A stretch of 64,000 nucleotides of DNA from Anaerolineae bacterium. GTDB lineage: Bacteria; Chloroflexota; Anaerolineae; Promineifilales; Promineifilaceae. Below the pieces are notes generated by a model. That model ran no database searches, was not told where the DNA came from, and saw only the letters and a list, made by a program, of their open reading frames with translations. Position 1 is the stretch's first letter. Each line of letters opens with the position of its first letter. The DNA lies in the NCBI GenBank assembly GCA_023954475.1, contig JAMLHW010000005.1, forward strand, positions 62,001-126,000, written 5' to 3'. A program made the position numbers and the translations under genes. Of this stretch, positions 60,782-64,000 are shown in pieces.

Positions 60782-61545
60782 AACAGACCCGATTTCACAT
60801 GGGTATGCCTATTACGGTTGAAGTTGTCGATGCCGAATTTTCGGCCGATGACTTCAACCTCATCTTCAACTATTTTGCATCCGTCGATGCACGCTACAGC
60901 CCGTTCAAAGACAGCAGTCTGGTCGGTCGCATCAACAGCGGTCAACTACATCCAAAAGATGCCGGAGAGGAAATGCAAACCATCTTGTTGCTGGCAGAAT
61001 TGACCCGGCAGCAGACAAACGGCTACTTCAACATCTATCAAGATGGACATTTCAACCCGTCAGGCATCGTCAAAGGGTGGGCCATTCAGCAGGCCGCCAA
61101 CATGCTTAGAGAGCGCGGCATGCAAAACTACTACGTCGATGCCGGTGGCGATATGGCCGTCCGTGGCACCAATTGGTGGGGGCAACCGTGGCGCATCGGC
61201 ATCCGCAACCCATTCGACACGACACAAATCATCAAAACAGTCGCCCTGACAGACGGGGGCATTGCGACATCAGGTCTTTATCAGCGCGGCAAACACATTT
61301 ACAACCCGCACGATCATACTGACGCATTTGACCACATCGCCAGTGTAACAGTCATCGGCCCTACCGTTCTCGATGCCGATCGCTTCGCGACTGCCGCTTT
61401 CGCCATGGGCACAGACGGCATCTATTTCCTCGAAGAACTGGCAGGCATAGAGGGTTACGCCGTCGATCATAATGGTCTGGCAACGATGACCAGGCAGTTT
61501 CCTCAATTTGTTGCCGTCACCGACCGTATTGCTGTGTGTGGCTGA
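60778..61545 (+). CDS. apbE: FAD:protein FMN transferase
   Basis: The 255-residue enzyme attaches FMN covalently to Ser/Thr of exported flavoproteins. Conserved parts are FHMGMPITVEVVDAEF, DARYSPFKDSSLVGRINSG, GIVKGWAIQQAANML, VDAGGDMAVRGTN and GIATSGLYQRGKHIYNPH. There is no signal peptide, so it would act in the cytoplasm unless a lipoprotein signal was lost. ATG overlaps the stop of the FMN-binding lipoprotein gene (ATGA), its evident substrate. Last gene of the operon. Confidence 0.93.
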   Translation: MKQTRFHMGMPITVEVVDAEFSADDFNLIFNYFASVDARYSPFKDSSLVGRINSGQLHPKDAGEEMQTILLLAELTRQQTNGYFNIYQDGHFNPSGIVKGWAIQQAANMLRERGMQNYYVDAGGDMAVRGTNWWGQPWRIGIRNPFDTTQIIKTVALTDGGIATSGLYQRGKHIYNPHDHTDAFDHIASVTVIGPTVLDADRFATAAFAMGTDGIYFLEELAGIEGYAVDHNGLATMTRQFPQFVAVTDRIAVCG

Positions 61546-61609
61546 ATTGGTTTGATTCTTTGCAGGATAGACGCTAGACTACTGATAAACTACCTGACAG
61601 ACAATTGCC

Positions 61610-61930
61610 ATGCCGCCTCTGACTTTTTTTCAACCCGGCGCACAACCAGACGATGCATCACAAACATGCCCGATTTGCGGCAAAGGTGTACCGGCCAGTC
61701 CGCGCTACCCCAATTACGTGTGCAGCGCATGCTTTGTAGAAGCAGCGGATGAAGACGGCTATCTGCTTGATTTTCACAACATCAGTATGACCGGTGGGTT
61801 TGAAGCTGTCTATCGTGCAACGAGACAACGACGTGACAGTCATATCTGCTACATTCGCGGCATCCAATGCTATGCCAATGAAGCGCGGTTCGGCGGCATC
61901 GTGATTCAGCCGATTAGCGATAAATCATGA
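61610..61930 (+). CDS. Small zinc-ribbon hypothetical protein
   Basis: The 106-residue protein has CPICGKGVPAS and NYVCSACFVEA near residues 20-45: a CxxC...CxxC pair fitting a treble-clef or zinc ribbon. The rest is alpha/beta with ICYIRGIQCYANEARFGGIVIQP. I know no function for it. Ribosome site absent. It stands in a string of plus-strand genes, 64 bp after apbE. Confidence 0.65.
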   Translation: MPPLTFFQPGAQPDDASQTCPICGKGVPASPRYPNYVCSACFVEAADEDGYLLDFHNISMTGGFEAVYRATRQRRDSHICYIRGIQCYANEARFGGIVIQPISDKS

Positions 61931-62006
61931 CCAGTGATGTCTGGTGTTCTCCGTTTTGCAGCGAATTACAGCCTGCCGGAGCAATCACTGCGTAAACATA
62001 TCCGTT

Positions 62007-62720
62007 ATGGCAGAAAGATTGTTTGAACCAGACCAACAGCTCATCACCAAAGCACGATCGGTTTTTGCGAAATTGGAGCAATTGTATTGGGTCATTGGAG
62101 GTGCTGCCTCCGGTAAATCGACAATTTGCGCAGCGCTGGCGGCGCGGTTCGATGTCGAATTGATCGACATGGATGCGCGGACGTACGGCTCCTTTTTCGG
62201 CCGATATGATCCCGTCCGTCATCCAGCAAGTACCGCATGGCTTTCGGCCGATAATCCGCTTGCCTTCTTGCTCAACATGACGTGGGCACAATTCGACAGC
62301 TACAACCGCACCGCGCAAACCGAATGCCTTGACCTGCTCGCTGACGAGTTGGCTGAATTGCCAACAAATCGACCATTACTCGTCGATGGCGGAATTACGC
62401 ATCCGTCGCTGTTGGTGCAATCCCTTTCGGCCGAAAAGATCGTCTGTCTCAGTGCCTCCAATGCTTTACGCATTCACGAATGGGAAACAGCCGAGAATCG
62501 TGCCGAAATGCGAAACTGGGTAACAAGCTTACCTAATGGGGATGCGATGTGGCAGAAGTTTCTGCAATTTGACCGTTTGATGACTGCAACAATGCTCCGC
62601 GAAAGTCATACAACGGGAATTGTTGTGTTTGAACGCAATGCTGCCACATCGGTAGATACCGTTTCGCATTCCGTCGCAACCCATTTCGGCCTGACACAAA
62701 CAGGCGGAGCACCAAAATGA
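62007..62720 (+). CDS. P-loop NTPase/kinase-like protein
   Basis: The 237-residue protein has a Walker A motif VIGGAASGKSTICAAL at about 30-45, VELIDMDARTYGSFFGRYD with an acidic strand end, and LLVDGGITHP as a possible Walker B region. It resembles small nucleotide or uridine kinase-like P-loop enzymes, but the substrate is not evident. ATG 62007 is chosen as the natural N-terminus; the frame opens 63 nt earlier. It overlaps the next GNAT gene by 4 bp. Three TCGGCCGA copies lie inside. Confidence 0.75.
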   Translation: MAERLFEPDQQLITKARSVFAKLEQLYWVIGGAASGKSTICAALAARFDVELIDMDARTYGSFFGRYDPVRHPASTAWLSADNPLAFLLNMTWAQFDSYNRTAQTECLDLLADELAELPTNRPLLVDGGITHPSLLVQSLSAEKIVCLSASNALRIHEWETAENRAEMRNWVTSLPNGDAMWQKFLQFDRLMTATMLRESHTTGIVVFERNAATSVDTVSHSVATHFGLTQTGGAPK

Positions 62721-63694
62721 CCCAGTACACCAGCCGCCGCTTGACACCGACCGATGCTGACTTTCAAACCCTTTCTGATGTCGAGCAGCTATTCGATCCG
62801 GACGATTTCGGTTCGGCCGAATCACAGCGCGAAGAGTACGAAGCATTCGACCATTCCTATCTCTACGAGGAATATTTCATCGAGCAAGACGGGCGTCCTG
62901 TCGCCTCCTTTCGCTTTCATGAAACGCCATCGATGCATGTGCCGGGCAAGGTTCGTATCTGGTTGATGACTGCCAAAGAAGCTTCGGCCGAATTGTGCGA
63001 GTTTCTCGTCACCGAACTAGAAAAAAAGATAGCTGAGCATCCGATCAATCGCGCAGTCGGCCCTGTCAACGAAGAATACACAGCCTTGATGGCCGCACTC
63101 GAACGGCACGGTTTCCGCAGTGTATTGTTTCAGGTCGCATCCAAACTCGATGTCACGACGTTTGATTCGTCCATCTACGCGCCCTTACTAAATAAACTGG
63201 CAGAAGAGAACATCCAGATCAAATCTTTGGACGAATTGATGAAAACTGATCCCGCCTGGGAAAGAAAACTGTACGAAATGCAATTCATCGCGCGCAGCGA
63301 CATACCGCGCAAACCGGGCGTCACCGCAACCAAAGTGCCGTTCGCAGAATGGCGCAAGCAGAGGCAGCGCAGCGATTTCAAACCGACATTGTGGATGGTC
63401 GCCGTCACTGACAACGGTGACTATGTGGGAACGGGCAATTTCTGGGTTCGCGATCCCGAGCATAGACTGGCCGACAATGGTTTCCTGGGCATTTTGCGTC
63501 CTTATCGACGGCGTGGCATTGCGCGGGCGCTCAAAGTTACCCTCATCAAACAGGCACAGCGTGAAAGGATACAGAGCGTTTATACGTCCAATGAACAGAA
63601 CAATCCGATGTTGCAGCTCAATCTCCAGTTGGGTTTTGTGCCGCAGCCCGGTTGGCACCAGATGGACAAGCGTTTCGATCACTCGGGGGTTTGA
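62717..63694 (+). CDS. GNAT family N-acetyltransferase (two-domain)
   Basis: The 325-residue protein has two GNAT-like halves. The second half carries the acetyl-CoA motif NGFLGILRPYRRRGIARALKV at about 255-275, with R-x2-G-x-A nearly standard. The N-terminal half (RRLTPTDADFQTLSDVEQLF, PVASFRFHETPSMHVPGKVRIW) is a degenerate GNAT copy. ATG overlaps the stop of the NTPase gene. Acceptor unknown. A paralogue follows directly, so the pair arose by tandem duplication. Confidence 0.85.
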   Translation: MTQYTSRRLTPTDADFQTLSDVEQLFDPDDFGSAESQREEYEAFDHSYLYEEYFIEQDGRPVASFRFHETPSMHVPGKVRIWLMTAKEASAELCEFLVTELEKKIAEHPINRAVGPVNEEYTALMAALERHGFRSVLFQVASKLDVTTFDSSIYAPLLNKLAEENIQIKSLDELMKTDPAWERKLYEMQFIARSDIPRKPGVTATKVPFAEWRKQRQRSDFKPTLWMVAVTDNGDYVGTGNFWVRDPEHRLADNGFLGILRPYRRRGIARALKVTLIKQAQRERIQSVYTSNEQNNPMLQLNLQLGFVPQPGWHQMDKRFDHSGV

Positions 63695-63731
63695 CGTGTC
63701 AAACCCGTACAAATGGATATTTGGAGACAGT

Positions 63732-64000
63732 ATGGCTGACTATGCCTTGCGCAAAATGGCGTTAATCGATGCCGATTTCCAGACGCTTTCAGATATTGAG
63801 CGGATGATGGCTCCTGAAGAATATGGTTCGGCCGAATCGTGGCGCGACTATTATGCTGACTACAATCCGAATCTGATCAACGAGACGTGGATCATCGAAG
63901 ATGGTGATCAACCTGTCGCATCGTTCCAATTTCACGAGACGCCTGCCGCCCGTGTTGCAGGCAAAGTACGCATGTGGCTGATGGTGCCGGAAGATGTTTC
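63732..64000 (+). CDS. GNAT paralogue, N-terminal part (3' end outside window)
   Basis: The visible 89 residues read LRKMALIDADFQTLSDIERM, EEYGSAESWRDYYADYN and PVASFQFHETPAARVAGKVRMWLM, clearly homologous to the start of the preceding gene. ATG at 63732 follows GGAG. The second domain lies beyond the window. Gap of 37 bp between the two paralogues. Confidence 0.85.
   Translation, partial: MADYALRKMALIDADFQTLSDIERMMAPEEYGSAESWRDYYADYNPNLINETWIIEDGDQPVASFQFHETPAARVAGKVRMWLMVPEDV

Noticed and set aside
1-64000. tRNA, rRNA, phage or integrative-element signatures
   Set aside because: I looked through the spacers and saw no cloverleaf, rRNA-like sequence, integrase, attachment repeat or phage structural gene.

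Overview
The window reads as a chromosomal segment of a mesophilic bacterium. By eye it is about 50-55% G+C, densely coded on both strands, with short operons and no rRNA, tRNA, CRISPR array or phage. The most likely host is a Chloroflexota member (Anaerolineae sensu lato). This is inferred from gene content: a large BTAD/AAA/TPR regulator, an EAD1-STAND-TPR protein, a DUF5995 protein, an LCP protein, P/T-rich lipoproteins and SAF-like intergenic repeats. No marker gene proves it. The strongest genome-wide signature is a highly iterated palindrome, TCGGCCGA, often extended to TTCGGCCGAA. I counted about 98 copies by eye, against roughly one expected by chance. It occurs in genes and spacers of every functional class but is absent from the one insertion sequence.

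Layout. 1-6.2 kb: the end of a cytochrome c-type protein, then two tandem threonyl-tRNA synthetase paralogues on the minus strand. The distal one (thrS1) is broken at its seventh codon by an IS982-family element with a 6-bp target duplication. The proximal one (thrS2) has a T-box riboswitch with a strong promoter. 6.2-15 kb: an LCP cell-wall ligase, an MscS channel, DUF5995 and a partner gene, pgsA, a YhhN protein and an EAD1-STAND NTPase with four near-identical TPR units. 14.8-18 kb: an OmpR-type response regulator and a multi-domain histidine kinase. 18.3-19.3 kb: a decayed toxin-antitoxin islet. 19.4-27.5 kb: WS/DGAT acyltransferase, SnoaL-like protein, BTAD regulator, SulP transporter and a methyltransferase.

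27.6-33.6 kb: a TetR gene with its operator inside its own promoter, followed by four consecutive SDR oxidoreductases and an LtrA-like membrane protein. 33.6-35.3 kb: a thioredoxin-like protein, ArsR repressor and DUF318 permease operon with two matching palindromic operators. 35.5-45.5 kb: a GH13 trehalose-synthase-like enzyme, a membrane GDPD, a ClC channel, a PadR repressor with a 21-bp operator, a DUF6958 protein and a NatAB-like ABC exporter. 45.8-52.3 kb: a hypothetical protein, a left-handed beta-helix protein, oligoendopeptidase F, cysS, an rlmB-type methyltransferase and an intact Phd/VapC pair.

52.3-64 kb: FtsK, a kynureninase gene interrupted by one in-frame amber codon, a phosphatase-superfamily metalloenzyme, a flavin reductase and a DEAD-box helicase. 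Next comes a four-gene operon (DUF4405 b-type membrane protein, small membrane protein, FMN-binding lipoprotein, ApbE flavinyltransferase), which looks like a compact transmembrane electron-transfer module. Last are a zinc-ribbon protein, a P-loop NTPase and two tandem GNAT paralogues, the second cut by the window edge.

Regulation is unusually legible here. It includes a T-box, overlapping back-to-back promoters, several palindromic operators, recurring GTGA-N6-TCAC (Crp/Fnr-like) sites, and several starts placed 5-8 nt after a -10 box, which suggests leaderless mRNAs.
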